Source of the DNA: Bacillota bacterium
GTDB taxonomy: Bacteria; Macinerneyibacteriota; Macinerneyibacteria; Macinerneyibacteriales; DSCS01
Assembly (NCBI GenBank): GCA_011048995.1
Contig: DSCS01000058.1
Coordinates: 27,652-91,651, forward strand
Direction of reading: 5' to 3'
DNA length: 64,000 bases
The notes below the pieces were generated by a model, which did not search any database, was not told where the DNA came from, and saw nothing but the letters and a program-made list of their open reading frames with translations. The position numbers were made by a program, and so were the translations under genes. How positions within the stretch are numbered: the stretch's first letter is position 1; each line of letters opens with the position of its first letter. Below are positions 19,385-28,740 of this stretch, one piece after another.

Positions 19385-20136
19385 TTTTTTTCCTCCTTGG
19401 TTTTTTGATAAACTGTTATATGAATCGTTCCATCTTCATACCCTTTCAGCTCTCCGAGAAAACCTTTGACTGTTTCTCTCAAAAGTTTCCGGACAAAAGG
19501 CATCAGGGCAAGTGTTTTACCGTTTATGGAAACATCAACGTCTTTTTCCTCCTTCTGCACAGGGCAGAAACAGGAGGGATTCTTCATCATTTCTGCATAA
19601 AGGGTGACACAATCTTTGCCGCATAATCCGCAATCCAACCCTGCCGGGAACGGCGGAAGAACATCAATCAGAGTCCAGAGGTTTTCAACTGTCTCCTCTC
19701 TGAGTCCTGAAAACAGAGGTAATTTTCGAGAAGGGATAATAGAGGATCTTTTTTCAGCCAAGATGAAATATCCCAGGATATTTTCCTTCTCCATGACCTC
19801 ATCATTCTCTTTCATACACCAAATACACGGCAGCGGAAGGCTTTTGAACCCTTCCACAAAAAGAAGGTCATATTGAAAACCGCTTTGCCGTATCAGATCC
19901 ATAAATCCGGCTTGCGGTTTCAGAACATCCACAAGGCCTTCCTGTCTGAGAAAGACTTCACGGGCCCCTGCTTTCAGAAACCGTTCACCGTCGTTTTTGC
20001 CTGATAAAGCCAGCTCCCCGTGTATATTTTTTATGACCGCGCAACGCAGCCCCTTTTTGACAGCCTTAAGGATGAGTTCTTCGCATAAAGCCGTTTTGCC
20101 GCTTTTTTTGAACCCGGCAAGCTGTAAGACCTTCAT
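19381..20136 (-). CDS. mobB: MobB-like P-loop protein with C-terminal Cys-rich domain
   Basis: A 251-residue protein. Residues 1-160 match MobB, a GTP-binding helper in molybdopterin dinucleotide cofactor synthesis: Walker A is GFKKSGKT and the strand DLLFVEGFKS follows. After about 165 there is an added domain with DCGLCGKDCVTLYAEM and SCFCP, a pattern suited to an iron-sulfur or zinc site, then a segment starting VDVSINGKTLAL. This extended form differs from the short E. coli MobB. It is linked by one base to ridA and by overlap to yajC. The role of the extra domain is unknown. Confidence 0.85.
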   Translation of the reverse strand: MKVLQLAGFKKSGKTALCEELILKAVKKGLRCAVIKNIHGELALSGKNDGERFLKAGAREVFLRQEGLVDVLKPQAGFMDLIRQSGFQYDLLFVEGFKSLPLPCIWCMKENDEVMEKENILGYFILAEKRSSIIPSRKLPLFSGLREETVENLWTLIDVLPPFPAGLDCGLCGKDCVTLYAEMMKNPSCFCPVQKEEKDVDVSINGKTLALMPFVRKLLRETVKGFLGELKGYEDGTIHITVYQKTKEEKK

Positions 20137-20137
20137 C

Positions 20138-20518
20138 TTACTCCAAAGAAGCGATCATTTCTATTTCTACGCGGGCGCCTAAAGGAAGGGCCGCCACTTG
20201 GTAAGCGCTTCGCGCCGGTGGATTTTCCTTGAAAAACCCGGCATAGACTTCGTTAAAGGCTGCAAAATCTTTAATATCGGCCAAAAATACCGTCACTTTG
20301 ACCGCTTTATCCAAAGATGTTCCTGCTTCTTCTAAGATGGCTTGAGCATTTTTCAATGCTTGCCGCGCTTCCTCCTGAATGCCCCCTTCAACGAATTTGC
20401 CTGTTTCGGGGTCCATGGGGAGCTGGCCTGATGTGAAAACAAAACCTCCGCTTACTACAGCTTGACTGTAAGGGCCTACAGCCCCCGGGGCTTTTTTCGT
20501 TGCAATGATTTTTCTCAT
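20138..20518 (-). CDS. ridA: RidA family enamine/imine deaminase
   Basis: A 126-residue RidA (YjgF/YER057c/UK114). It hydrolyses reactive enamines and imines such as 2-aminoacrylate made by PLP enzymes. Family marks: GPYSQAVVSGGFVFTSGQ at the start and the catalytic Arg in PPARSAYQVAALP (about 104), ending in VEIEMIA. Its start overlaps queH by four bases. A need for it fits the many PLP enzymes in the window. Confidence 0.94.
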   Translation of the reverse strand: MRKIIATKKAPGAVGPYSQAVVSGGFVFTSGQLPMDPETGKFVEGGIQEEARQALKNAQAILEEAGTSLDKAVKVTVFLADIKDFAAFNEVYAGFFKENPPARSAYQVAALPLGARVEIEMIASLE

Positions 20519-21081
20519 TTCTCCTCCTTTTTTTTCAAACGTTTACTCCTGTAGCGTTCTGTTTCGCTGTAAAGACATCCGCAATAGGATTGGCGGTACA
20601 TCTTTCTTCTCTTCGACTCTTCTATTCCATAAGACCATCCTGACCGAAAATCTTCATAGAGGAAATGCGTTTTATATTGTTTTGCCGCGGCTTCTCCCTG
20701 CTGTCTTATTGCTTCATGGTTTTGAAATTTACTGTATAGCAATGTCGTCGAAAAACAATCAAAGCGCCCTTTTTTCGCTACAGCGGCAGTCTTTTCCAGC
20801 CGCTGCGCGTAACACAGGGAACAGCGCATCCCTTCACGAAAAACCACCCTCCGGAAAAATTCTTCCATGGGGTATTCCTCTAAATCGATGAGTTCCACAC
20901 CCTCTTCCCGGCAGAAACGGACCACTTCTTCCCGTCTCTTTTCATGCTCTGTAAAGGGATGGATATTGGGGTTATACCATAAGCCGTAGACTCTATACCC
21001 GCTTTCCCGAAGCGTTTTCAGTGGAGAAAGGGCGCAAGGCGCACAGCAAATATGAAGCAAAACTTTTTTTTCACCCTTCAT
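20515..21081 (-). CDS. queH: Epoxyqueuosine reductase QueH
   Basis: A 188-residue QueH (DUF208), the cobalamin-independent enzyme that reduces epoxyqueuosine to queuosine in tRNA. The paired-Cys motifs are present: HICCAPC at the N-terminus, RCSLCY near 85-90 and SYCGCLYSE near the C-terminus. It overlaps ruvB by 11 bases. A queuosine-precursor transporter gene is found at 58 kb. Confidence 0.93.
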   Translation of the reverse strand: MKGEKKVLLHICCAPCALSPLKTLRESGYRVYGLWYNPNIHPFTEHEKRREEVVRFCREEGVELIDLEEYPMEEFFRRVVFREGMRCSLCYAQRLEKTAAVAKKGRFDCFSTTLLYSKFQNHEAIRQQGEAAAKQYKTHFLYEDFRSGWSYGIEESKRRKMYRQSYCGCLYSETERYRSKRLKKKEEK

Positions 21082-22090
21082 CAGAAAACAGATCCTTTTT
21101 TTTCTCTTTATTCAGCGCCTCATATGCCCGTGAAGTAGCACAGCGGCCGCGAGGTGTGCGTTGCAGAAAATTCGATCGCAGCAAAAACGGCTCATAAAGG
21201 TCTTCAATGGTCTCTCTCTCTTCTCCCAGCATCACCGCTAACGTATCTAATCCCACAGGCCCTCCGTCGAAACGGTCGATGAGGGCCGTTAAAATTTCTC
21301 TGTCCATTTTTTCCAATCCGTAATGGTCGATGTGAAGCATACGAAAGGACTCTTCCAATATGGCTTTGTCAATGATCCCATCATTCCGGACCTCAGCAAA
21401 ATCCCGGACTCTCTTCAAAAGCCTGTTCGCCACACGTGGGGTGTAACGGGAACGTTTTGCGATTTCAACGGCAGGTTTTTCATCAATAGCGACTTGAAGA
21501 ATCCGGGCCGAACGGCGGATAATAGTCGTTATTTCGCCGATGTCATAAAACTCCAGCCTTTCGATAACACCGAAACGATCCCGCAGAGGAGAAGTCAATA
21601 GTCCGGCCCTGGTCGTAGCCCCCACCAAGGTAAAGGGCTGAAGGGGAATACGAATATTACGCGCGCCGGGCCCTTTCCCGATAATGATGTCCAATTCAAA
21701 GTCTTCCATGGCCGAATAAAGGATCTCTTCAACGCTGCGGTTCAAACGATGGATCTCATCAATAAAGAGAATATCATGAGCTTCCAGGTTTGTCAGAATA
21801 GCCGCCAGATCACCCGGCTTGGTTAAAACAGGGCCGGAAGAGATCTTGATATTGACCCCCATCTCATGGGCCATGATAAAAGCCAATGTCGTCTTTCCCA
21901 ATCCGGGCGGTCCGTAGAAGAGGGTATGGTCGATAGGCTCCTGGCGCTGATTTGCCGCCTGTATATATACTTGCAGTTTTTCTCTTAATTCTTTTTGGCC
22001 TATAAACTCTTCCAGTTTTTGAGGCCGCAAAGTCAACTCGACATCCTGCTCCTCTTCCTGAGGGCGCGGGTCGGTGTAGCGCTCTTCCAT
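21071..22090 (-). CDS. ruvB: Holliday junction branch migration ATPase RuvB
   Basis: A 339-residue AAA+ motor acting with RuvA on Holliday junctions. Walker A is GPPGLGKTT (about 55), Walker B IDEIHR, sensor 1 GATTRAG, and the arginine finger region SPLRDRFG; the C-terminal winged helix ends in [10 protein letters not shown]. It lies 3 bases after ruvA. Confidence 0.97.
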   Translation of the reverse strand: MEERYTDPRPQEEEQDVELTLRPQKLEEFIGQKELREKLQVYIQAANQRQEPIDHTLFYGPPGLGKTTLAFIMAHEMGVNIKISSGPVLTKPGDLAAILTNLEAHDILFIDEIHRLNRSVEEILYSAMEDFELDIIIGKGPGARNIRIPLQPFTLVGATTRAGLLTSPLRDRFGVIERLEFYDIGEITTIIRRSARILQVAIDEKPAVEIAKRSRYTPRVANRLLKRVRDFAEVRNDGIIDKAILEESFRMLHIDHYGLEKMDREILTALIDRFDGGPVGLDTLAVMLGEERETIEDLYEPFLLRSNFLQRTPRGRCATSRAYEALNKEKKKDLFSDEG

Positions 22091-22093
22091 ATT

Positions 22094-22693
22094 TTAACCC
22101 TTTCCCATATAACGCAAAGCCAATCGTATCAGGTCTTCTGTGTTTAGATCTTCTTTTACCCCTTTTTGAACCTCCGCAAGAGCTTCCCTGATCTGATGAA
22201 GCGGAAATTGCAGGCTTCGAAGAGCATCCAGCGCCTCAGCCATAGAAGCTTCCTTTTTACGCGCTTCAGGCTCATTTTCAGCCGGGGCATACGTTTTCAC
22301 TTTATCCCGAAGCTCCAGAATCACGCGTTCAGCGGTCTTTTTACCGATTCCGGAAAGGGATGAAAGCCAGGCCAAGTCTTCCCGTACAATAGCCTTCGTT
22401 ATCTCCTGAAAAGGTGCCTGATCCATGATCTTTAACGCTCCGCGGGGGCCGATCCCGGAAACCCCGATCAATGTCACAAAAAAATCCCTGGCGTCTTCTT
22501 CCAGAAAACCGAAAAGAGAAGATTCATCTTCCCTCAAATGTGAGTAGACATAGACGAACACAGGCTCTCCCGTATCGGGAAGCCCATTCATAGACGGACC
22601 CGCCATGAAAACTTTATAACCGACTCCGGAAACATCGACGACGATGCCGTCTTCCTTTTTTTCCCATAGAAAACCGTTAAGAAATGTAATCAT
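22094..22693 (-). CDS. ruvA: Holliday junction binding protein RuvA
   Basis: A 199-residue RuvA with OB-fold, tandem helix-hairpin-helix segments (LIGVSGIGPRGALKI and LSSLSGIGKKTAERVILEL), and the C-terminal RuvB-contact domain. It overlaps ruvC by four bases. Confidence 0.96.
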   Translation of the reverse strand: MITFLNGFLWEKKEDGIVVDVSGVGYKVFMAGPSMNGLPDTGEPVFVYVYSHLREDESSLFGFLEEDARDFFVTLIGVSGIGPRGALKIMDQAPFQEITKAIVREDLAWLSSLSGIGKKTAERVILELRDKVKTYAPAENEPEARKKEASMAEALDALRSLQFPLHQIREALAEVQKGVKEDLNTEDLIRLALRYMGKG

Positions 22694-23175
22694 CGATACC
22701 TCAATGTCGTCTGTTTGTTCATATGGCAGATAGCAGCAGCCACAGCATCATAGGCGTCAAAGAGATGCTCTTTTTCTTTGACACCTGTAAGCAAGGCCAC
22801 CATGCGGGAGACCTGCTCTTTTTGTGCGGTCCCTGTCCCGACTAAAGCCATTTTAATCTCCTTTGGCGAATATCCGAAAACGGGGATCTGATGCCGGGCA
22901 AAGGCCAGAAGCACCCCTCCGCGGACCTGCCCGACAGCAAGAGCCGAACGGGCATTTTTTGCAAAAAAGAGTTCTTCAACAGCCGCCTCTTCAGGCGCGT
23001 ATAATTCGCAGAGACGTGACACTTCATTATAAACGCAGAGAATCTTCTCTTCATCCTTTAATGTCTTCTCCGGTTTGATCACGCCGAATTGATGGACACG
23101 AAAACGGGATCCGCTTTTTTCCACCAGGGCAAATCCCGTATTGTTTACACCGGGATCGATGCCGAAAACAAGCAT
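22690..23175 (-). CDS. ruvC: Holliday junction resolvase RuvC
   Basis: A 161-residue RNase H-fold endonuclease. Acidic catalytic residues are visible in GIDPGVNNTG (Asp7), AVEELFFAKN (Glu) and HLFDAYDAVAAA (paired Asp). The start overlaps the yebC stop by one base. Confidence 0.96.
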   Translation of the reverse strand: MLVFGIDPGVNNTGFALVEKSGSRFRVHQFGVIKPEKTLKDEEKILCVYNEVSRLCELYAPEEAAVEELFFAKNARSALAVGQVRGGVLLAFARHQIPVFGYSPKEIKMALVGTGTAQKEQVSRMVALLTGVKEKEHLFDAYDAVAAAICHMNKQTTLRYR

Positions 23176-23927
23176 TATTCCTCGGCCAGTTTTTCCATTA
23201 CGGCATCATCAATATCAAAATTGGCAAAAACATTCTGAACATCGTCATTATCTTCCAACATATCCATCATCTTTAATACCTTTTTGGCTCCGTTTTCATC
23301 CAGTGAAACAGAATTTTTGGGAAGCATGGTCAGTTGAGAATCTTCGATGGCGACCCCTTGCCCTTCCAAAGCTTTTAAAGCCTCTGCAAAGGCTGCCGGA
23401 TCACAAAAGAGTTCAAAGTTTTCCCCTGCATCTTGAATATCATCAATACCGGCTTCAATAGCCATCTCGGTCAAGCGGTCTTCACTTATCCCCTCTTTAG
23501 AGATGACAATCAAGCCTTTTTTATCAAACATCCACGCCACAGAACCGTTTTCGCCCAGATTTCCCCCGGCTTTGGAAAGAATATATCTCATCTCGGCGAC
23601 AGTTCTGTTTTTATTGTCCGTCATTGCTTCAATAAAGACCGCGACTCCTTCAGGCCCGTAACCTTCATAGATGACTTCTTCATAGACGACCCCGGGCAGC
23701 TCCCCTGTCCCCTTTTGAATGGCGCGCTCGATATTGTCTTTTGGCATGTTGCTGGCTTTCGCCTTATCAACAGCCAGACGCAAACGGGGATTACTGTCCA
23801 TATCCCCTCCGCCTAAACGGGCCGCCACTGTAATCTCTTTGATTATTTTTGTAAATATTTTTCCGCGGGCGGCGTCGGCTTTTCCCTTTTTATGTTTGAT
23901 CGTACTCCATTTATTGTGCCCTGACAT
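23175..23927 (-). CDS. yebC: YebC/PmpR family regulator
   Basis: A 250-residue YebC-type protein; the family includes transcription regulators and factors that relieve ribosome stalling. The start is the classic [19 protein letters not shown] at ATG 23927, with GGAGG six bases upstream; the track extends 105 codons further without support. [11 protein letters not shown] and [17 protein letters not shown] are further signatures. It heads the yebC-ruvCAB-queH-ridA-mobB-yajC run. Confidence 0.95.
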   Translation of the reverse strand: MSGHNKWSTIKHKKGKADAARGKIFTKIIKEITVAARLGGGDMDSNPRLRLAVDKAKASNMPKDNIERAIQKGTGELPGVVYEEVIYEGYGPEGVAVFIEAMTDNKNRTVAEMRYILSKAGGNLGENGSVAWMFDKKGLIVISKEGISEDRLTEMAIEAGIDDIQDAGENFELFCDPAAFAEALKALEGQGVAIEDSQLTMLPKNSVSLDENGAKKVLKMMDMLEDNDDVQNVFANFDIDDAVMEKLAEE

Positions 23928-23957
23928 GCGAAACCTCCTCCGGTTGTTTTTTATATG

Positions 23958-23985
23958 AATATACCATAATTGCCGTCTATTGCAA
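23958..23985 (-). promoter_or_regulatory. Promoter of the yebC-ruvCAB operon
   Basis: Minus-strand TTGCAA (23980-23985) and TATATT (23958-23963) are 16 bp apart, just ahead of the yebC ribosome binding site. Confidence 0.65.
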
Positions 23986-24006
23986 ATCATTTTACTCGAC
24001 ACGCCC

Positions 24007-24035
24007 TTGACAGTGCACAAGCGAAACAGTAGGAT
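24007..24035 (+). promoter_or_regulatory. Promoter of dus
   Basis: TTGACA at 24007-24012 and TAGGAT at 24030-24035 are 17 bp apart. The predicted transcription start is within a few bases of the dus ATG at 24045. Confidence 0.6.
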
Positions 24036-24044
24036 GATCTCATT

Positions 24045-25037
24045 ATGATTTTTGAAGGAGCTCTTTTTTCTGCACCCATGGCGTCGGTTACTGATACCCT
24101 GTTCCGAAATATCTGTGAGCATTATGGAGGCGCCGATATCTATTTTACTGAAATGATCAGCGCCCCGGCGCTTCTTCAACAGGGCCCTCTGGAAGCTTAT
24201 TATTGCGATTTTTCTCCCTGCCCTGAAAAAACAGTGGCTCAATTAGTAGGCGGAAGAAGCGCAGATCTGATCAGGGCTGCAGCACATCTCTGTTCCTGCT
24301 ATCCGGAATTGGGCGGAATCGATATTAATATGGGATGTTCAGCACCTCTTATCCGTAAAAAAAAGGCGGGTATTGCATGGATGAGCCGTTATGAAGAGCT
24401 CCCGGCCCTTCTCGGACAATTAAGAGATGTAACGGCGGGGAAAAGCCTGTCTGTAAAATTCCGCATCGGCCTCTCCGATGATGAAAAAGCGTTCTTCCGT
24501 TTTTTAGAGATCTTAGCCTCTGCAAAAATCGACTTTGTCACATTTCACGGGCGGACTCAAAAAGATAAATTCAGAAAAAACGTCCGTTGGGACTATTTCG
24601 ACAAGGCCCGGGAATATCTCCCTTTCCCTGTCATCGCTAACGGTGATATTGATTCCCTGTGGCGTTATCGGGCGCTCCTGCGTGACCACAATCCCTACGG
24701 AGTCATGATCGGCCGCGCAGCAGCCCGGGCTCCATGGCTTTTCCCTCTGCTGTCTCAAGTGTCCCGAAAAAACCCTTCGGACAATTTGATCTCCGCCCCT
24801 GTTGACTTTGAGGCTTATGTCCGTCTTTTTACCCGGCATCTGGACGAAAACGTCCCCTTATCCCTACAAAAAAACCGTATTATCCGTTTCACGCTTTATT
24901 TATCCCAAAACCTTTTCTGGGGACATCATCTTCTGACAGCCGTTTCTCAAGCGCCGACACCTCAGGAAGCCGTCAGCCTTTTACATGGTTATTTTGAAAA
25001 ACATCCTGAAGAAAAAAGAAAAAAATGGTCTTTCTGA
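24045..25037 (+). CDS. tRNA-dihydrouridine synthase family protein
   Basis: A 330-residue FMN enzyme of the Dus family, which reduces uridines in the tRNA D loop. The TIM-barrel motifs are [30 protein letters not shown] with the catalytic Cys, [15 protein letters not shown] and ANGDI with [14 protein letters not shown]. The usual GCP is GCS here and the loop after it is divergent, so activity or specificity may differ. It is the only protein gene on the plus strand. No ribosome binding site precedes the ATG, and the promoter predicts almost no leader, so it may be leaderless; starting at the internal ATG would cut into the first flavin motif. Confidence 0.85.
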   Translation: MIFEGALFSAPMASVTDTLFRNICEHYGGADIYFTEMISAPALLQQGPLEAYYCDFSPCPEKTVAQLVGGRSADLIRAAAHLCSCYPELGGIDINMGCSAPLIRKKKAGIAWMSRYEELPALLGQLRDVTAGKSLSVKFRIGLSDDEKAFFRFLEILASAKIDFVTFHGRTQKDKFRKNVRWDYFDKAREYLPFPVIANGDIDSLWRYRALLRDHNPYGVMIGRAAARAPWLFPLLSQVSRKNPSDNLISAPVDFEAYVRLFTRHLDENVPLSLQKNRIIRFTLYLSQNLFWGHHLLTAVSQAPTPQEAVSLLHGYFEKHPEEKRKKWSF

Positions 25038-25045
25038 AAAATATT

Positions 25046-25072
25046 AAAGCCGGGGAGGATCTCCCCGGCTTT
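25046..25072. terminator. Bidirectional terminator between dus and lat
   Basis: A 12 bp perfect stem AAAGCCGGGGAG/CTCCCCGGCTTT with a 3-base loop lies between the converging genes. The T tract is better on the minus strand. Confidence 0.8.
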
Positions 25073-25078
25073 ATAGGA

Positions 25079-26377
25079 TCAGAAAGCTTCTTTTATAATG
25101 GACATCGCTTTGTCGATGTCCTCCTGTGTGACATCAAGGAAAGGACGGAACCGTATTGACTTCTGCCCGCATGGCAAGGCAATAAGGCCTTTATTGTAAA
25201 GACTTTCTCTGAAAGAATCCCTTTGCTCTGTCGATGCCAGATCAAAGGCGATCATCAACCCTTTGCCGCGGATATTGGAGATCTTGCCGTTCAGTTCCCT
25301 CAGGGCATTCATAAGATATTCTCCCATATCATGCGCATTTTGAACCAGATTGTCTTCTTTGATGATCTCAAGATAACGCCTTGACCTTGCCATATCGGTC
25401 AGGTTGCCTCCCCAGGTCGAATTGATCCGTGAAGCTTCATGGAAAACGTTGTTTTTCACCGCATCGATTCTGGGCCCGGCGAAAATACCGCAAACCTGCA
25501 TCTTCTTCCCGAAACTGATAATATCGGGCTGAATATCATAATGCTCGCTGGCCCACATTTTCCCGGTGATACCCATTCCTGATTGGACTTCATCCAAAAT
25601 ATAGAGAATATCATAATCATGGCAGATCTTCTGTAAAGCCTGCATAAACTCGGGGCGGAAATGATTGTCTCCGCCTTCTCCCTGAATAGGTTCGATGAGA
25701 ATAGCTGCATATTCATCGGCATCGTTTTTGACCAGGTCCATAATCATCGAGAGCACTTTTTCTTCGCTCTTTTTGACTTCATCAAGGTTTTCATCCAAAG
25801 GAAAGATGACCTTGGGATTGGGAATGCGGGGCCAATCAAATTTGGGGAAATACTTTGTTTTTCTCTGATCGAAAGTATTGGTTACCGACAGGGTATATCC
25901 TGTTCGTCCATGGAAGGCCTGTTCAAAATGAATAATTTTTAAACCTTTTTCCATTTTATGGCCTTTTTCAAAATTTTTACGGACTTTCCAGTCAAAAGCG
26001 GCCTTCATGGCATTCTCAACAGCCAAAGCCCCTCCGGAAACAAAAAACTGATATTTCATATAAGAAGGCTTAGCAATGGATGCTACGGCCTGTGTAAAAG
26101 CTGCCATCTCGGTGGTATAAATATCACTGTTAGAAGGATTGGATATGGCGATCCTTTTAATATAATCCAAAAATTGAGGATCTGTCATTTTGGGATGATT
26201 ATGTCCCAATGGCTGAGAGGCAAAAAAGGAGAAAAAGTCCAAATAGGATTTCTCATATTTCGCGTCGTAGATATAGCTCCCCCGGCTTTTTTCAATATCG
26301 TAGACCATATCAAACCCGTCAGCCAACATATGCTCTCCGATGATCTTGTGAACATCTTTCGGTAAAATTCGATTCAT
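25079..26377 (-). CDS. lat: L-lysine 6-aminotransferase
   Basis: A 432-residue class III PLP aminotransferase that matches lysine 6-transaminase, converting lysine and 2-oxoglutarate to 2-aminoadipate semialdehyde and glutamate. Signatures: FFSFFASQPLGHNHPK, VSGGALAVENAMKAAFDWK, AFHGRTGYTLSVTNT, LDEVQSGMGITGKMW and the PLP Lys in ISFGKKMQVCG. Start M10 of the track ORF is preferred because AAGGAGG lies 8 bases ahead. It has its own promoter. The semialdehyde could enter lysine breakdown or pipecolate/proline-like chemistry; no following dehydrogenase is in view. Confidence 0.88.
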   Translation of the reverse strand: MNRILPKDVHKIIGEHMLADGFDMVYDIEKSRGSYIYDAKYEKSYLDFFSFFASQPLGHNHPKMTDPQFLDYIKRIAISNPSNSDIYTTEMAAFTQAVASIAKPSYMKYQFFVSGGALAVENAMKAAFDWKVRKNFEKGHKMEKGLKIIHFEQAFHGRTGYTLSVTNTFDQRKTKYFPKFDWPRIPNPKVIFPLDENLDEVKKSEEKVLSMIMDLVKNDADEYAAILIEPIQGEGGDNHFRPEFMQALQKICHDYDILYILDEVQSGMGITGKMWASEHYDIQPDIISFGKKMQVCGIFAGPRIDAVKNNVFHEASRINSTWGGNLTDMARSRRYLEIIKEDNLVQNAHDMGEYLMNALRELNGKISNIRGKGLMIAFDLASTEQRDSFRESLYNKGLIALPCGQKSIRFRPFLDVTQEDIDKAMSIIKEAF

Positions 26378-26410
26378 TTTTTCATCCTCCTTTTTAATTC
26401 TCATAACCGG

Positions 26411-26438
26411 ATTCTAAGGGTTTTAAAAAAAGTGTCAA
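26411..26438 (-). promoter_or_regulatory. Promoter of lat
   Basis: Minus-strand TTGACA (26433-26438) and TAGAAT (26411-26416), 16 bp apart, in the 73-base gap before lat. Confidence 0.7.
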
Positions 26439-26450
26439 GGGAAAGCGGCT

Positions 26451-27563
26451 TTATTTCCATTCTTTCAGAAAGGCAAGGACCAACTGGACGACCTTGGCCA
26501 TATCATCCAATAAAATCCACTCACGCACACTATGGACATCTGTCATCCCGATACTGAGAACAACACTTTCTAATCCCTTATTATTGAATATATTAGCGTC
26601 ACTTCCCCCTTTGCAACGGACAAGTTTTTGTGGGCGCCCGATTTTTTCGCCGGCTTTCTGTAAAGCTTTGATCAAAGGGATCTCTTTTCGGTTCTCATAA
26701 GGTTTATACTTTTCTCTGACATCAAAGCGGATCTTCAACCCCGGGTATTCCGCCTCTGTCTTTTGGGCGGCTGTGCGCAGCTCTTCAACGGCTTTTTTCA
26801 TTTTTTCTTCTCTGAAAGACCGTAACTCCGCCGAAAGCCTTGTTTCTTCAGGAACGATATTGACGGCTTCGCCGCCGCTTATCCTCCCGATATTTAAAAC
26901 CGTTTCACTGTCGAGGGTTCCCGTTTTGATTTTTTGAAGAAAGGAAGCAGCAGCCATAACCGAATTGATCCCTTCATCGATGGCCCATCCGGCATGGGCC
27001 GCTTTCCCTTTAAATGTCAGCTGAATATCCAACGAGCCCACAGCAGCATAACCGATAAGGTCCATACCGCTCATATCCAACACTAAAGCCTGTCCGGATC
27101 TGAAACGTCCGAGATCCATCAGTGCTGCGCCCTCAAGTCCGGTCTCTTCAGCGACGGAAAAGGCTATTTCGATCGGAGGGTGAGAGCATTTCATCTCTTT
27201 GACCCGTCGAAGGACTTCAAAGATAACGGCAATAGCGGCTTTATCATCGGCCCCTAAAACAAAGCGTCCGTCTCCTGTGATCTTACCGTTTTCCAGATGC
27301 GCTTCAAATGCCCCGGCCGGAGTTACTGTATCTGTGTGAGCCGAAAGCAGTATGGGTTTCCGAACCGGGTCGCCGGGAAAATAGGCGTAAATATTGCCGG
27401 CATTGGACTGTAGAGAAGCTCCCTCTTCCGGATCATACTCGACGCGTGCCCCAAGGCCTTTCAGCCGTTCTACAAGATAAGCATTGATCTCTTTTTCATG
27501 ATAAGTGGGTGACGGGATGCGAGCCATCTCGGCAAAATCACGGAAAAGACGCTCTTTTATCAT
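26451..27563 (-). CDS. M20 family metallopeptidase, PepT/YqjE-like
   Basis: A 370-residue di-zinc aminopeptidase/deacylase. Metal ligands and catalytic acids are seen in SAHTDTV, LGADDKAA, AEETGLEG and TDVHSVREW. A dimerisation lid domain (about 180-290) with GKAAHAGWAIDEG interrupts the catalytic domain. Resembles tripeptidase-like YqjE; substrate not determined. Overlaps aspC by four bases at the end of the DUF1015-pta-aspC operon. Confidence 0.87.
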   Translation of the reverse strand: MIKERLFRDFAEMARIPSPTYHEKEINAYLVERLKGLGARVEYDPEEGASLQSNAGNIYAYFPGDPVRKPILLSAHTDTVTPAGAFEAHLENGKITGDGRFVLGADDKAAIAVIFEVLRRVKEMKCSHPPIEIAFSVAEETGLEGAALMDLGRFRSGQALVLDMSGMDLIGYAAVGSLDIQLTFKGKAAHAGWAIDEGINSVMAAASFLQKIKTGTLDSETVLNIGRISGGEAVNIVPEETRLSAELRSFREEKMKKAVEELRTAAQKTEAEYPGLKIRFDVREKYKPYENRKEIPLIKALQKAGEKIGRPQKLVRCKGGSDANIFNNKGLESVVLSIGMTDVHSVREWILLDDMAKVVQLVLAFLKEWK

Positions 27564-28726
27564 TTCAGCAAAGCCCCGATCTTATCCAGCCCTTCTTCTA
27601 TGATATCCATGGATGTCGCATAGGACAGGCGTAAAAAACCTTCGGCGCCGAAAGCTGTGCCGCTGACACCGGCTACACTGGATTTTTCAAGAAGGAACTC
27701 TACAAACTCGTCGGCATTACGCATCCCCAATTTTTCAAAAGCTTCGGTGACTTCAGGAAAAACATAAAAAGCTCCGTTTGGCTTTCGGCAATGAATTCCC
27801 GGCATAGCATTCAATCGCTCTACCATATAATCCCGACGCTGAGAAAAGGCAAGGCGCATTGTTTCGATATCGCTGCCGTCTCCCTGAATAGCGGCCAAAG
27901 AAGCATATTGAGCGATTGAGTTAGGGCATGATGTGATCTGTCCCTGAAGCATGGCCATTTTTTTGATGATCCATTCGGGCCCTGCCACATAGCCGATACG
28001 CCACCCTGTCATGGCATAGGCCTTAGAGACGCCGTTGACTAAAATCGTCTTTTCAGGAAGATACTTGGCTATGGAATAATGATGTTTATTGTCATAAATA
28101 AGTTTTTCATAGATCTCGTCTGAAATGACCCATATACTCCGCTCACGGCAGAATTTTGCCAATTCTTTGATAAACTTCTTGGTGTAAACAGCCCCGGTCG
28201 GATTGTTAGGCGTATTTAACAAAATCATCCTTGTCTTCGCCGTCACAGCCGCTTCTACGTCTTCCATCTGAGGTTCAAAATTATGTTCAGCATGACAGGG
28301 GACAATGACAGACTTGGCTTCGGCTGTTTTGATCTGTTCTGTGTAAGAAACCCAATAAGGAGAGAAGATGATCGCTTCGTCATCGGGATTCAAAAGCGTA
28401 AAAACAGCATTCCACAAAGCATGTTTTGCCCCTGCGGAGATCAAAATGTTTTTACGGGTATACCCTCTCAGCCCATTGTCTCTTTCCAGTTTTTTGATAA
28501 TGGCATCTTTTAACTCAGAAATGCCGGATGCCGTTGTATAACGGGTCTTCCCGTTATTCAAGGCTTCAATGGCTGCATTTTTGATGTACTCAGGGGTGTC
28601 AAAGTCCGGCTCTCCCGCTCCGAAAGAAAGGACTTTAACGCCCATGGCTTTAAGTTCGTTGACCCGTTGTGTAACTTTTAGAGTCGGCGATTCAGCTAAG
28701 GATCCGACAATTTCAGAAAACGGCAT
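27560..28726 (-). CDS. aspC: Aspartate aminotransferase, class I (type Ib)
   Basis: A 388-residue PLP enzyme exchanging amino groups between aspartate and 2-oxoglutarate or similar acids. LSFGAGEPDFDTPEYIK, NTPNNPTGAVY, the PLP Lys in NGVSKAYAMTGWRIGY (about 237) and the Arg in LRLSYATS are all present. The start is placed after GAGGAG, about ten bases away. It sits 14 bases after pta and overlaps the M20 peptidase gene. Confidence 0.92.
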   Translation of the reverse strand: MPFSEIVGSLAESPTLKVTQRVNELKAMGVKVLSFGAGEPDFDTPEYIKNAAIEALNNGKTRYTTASGISELKDAIIKKLERDNGLRGYTRKNILISAGAKHALWNAVFTLLNPDDEAIIFSPYWVSYTEQIKTAEAKSVIVPCHAEHNFEPQMEDVEAAVTAKTRMILLNTPNNPTGAVYTKKFIKELAKFCRERSIWVISDEIYEKLIYDNKHHYSIAKYLPEKTILVNGVSKAYAMTGWRIGYVAGPEWIIKKMAMLQGQITSCPNSIAQYASLAAIQGDGSDIETMRLAFSQRRDYMVERLNAMPGIHCRKPNGAFYVFPEVTEAFEKLGMRNADEFVEFLLEKSSVAGVSGTAFGAEGFLRLSYATSMDIIEEGLDKIGALLK

Positions 28727-28740
28727 AATAGATCATCTCC

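Noticed and set aside
23928-24242. N-terminal extension of yebC in the ORF track
   Set aside because: It crosses the divergent dus start and both promoters; the family start motif and ribosome binding site are at 23927.
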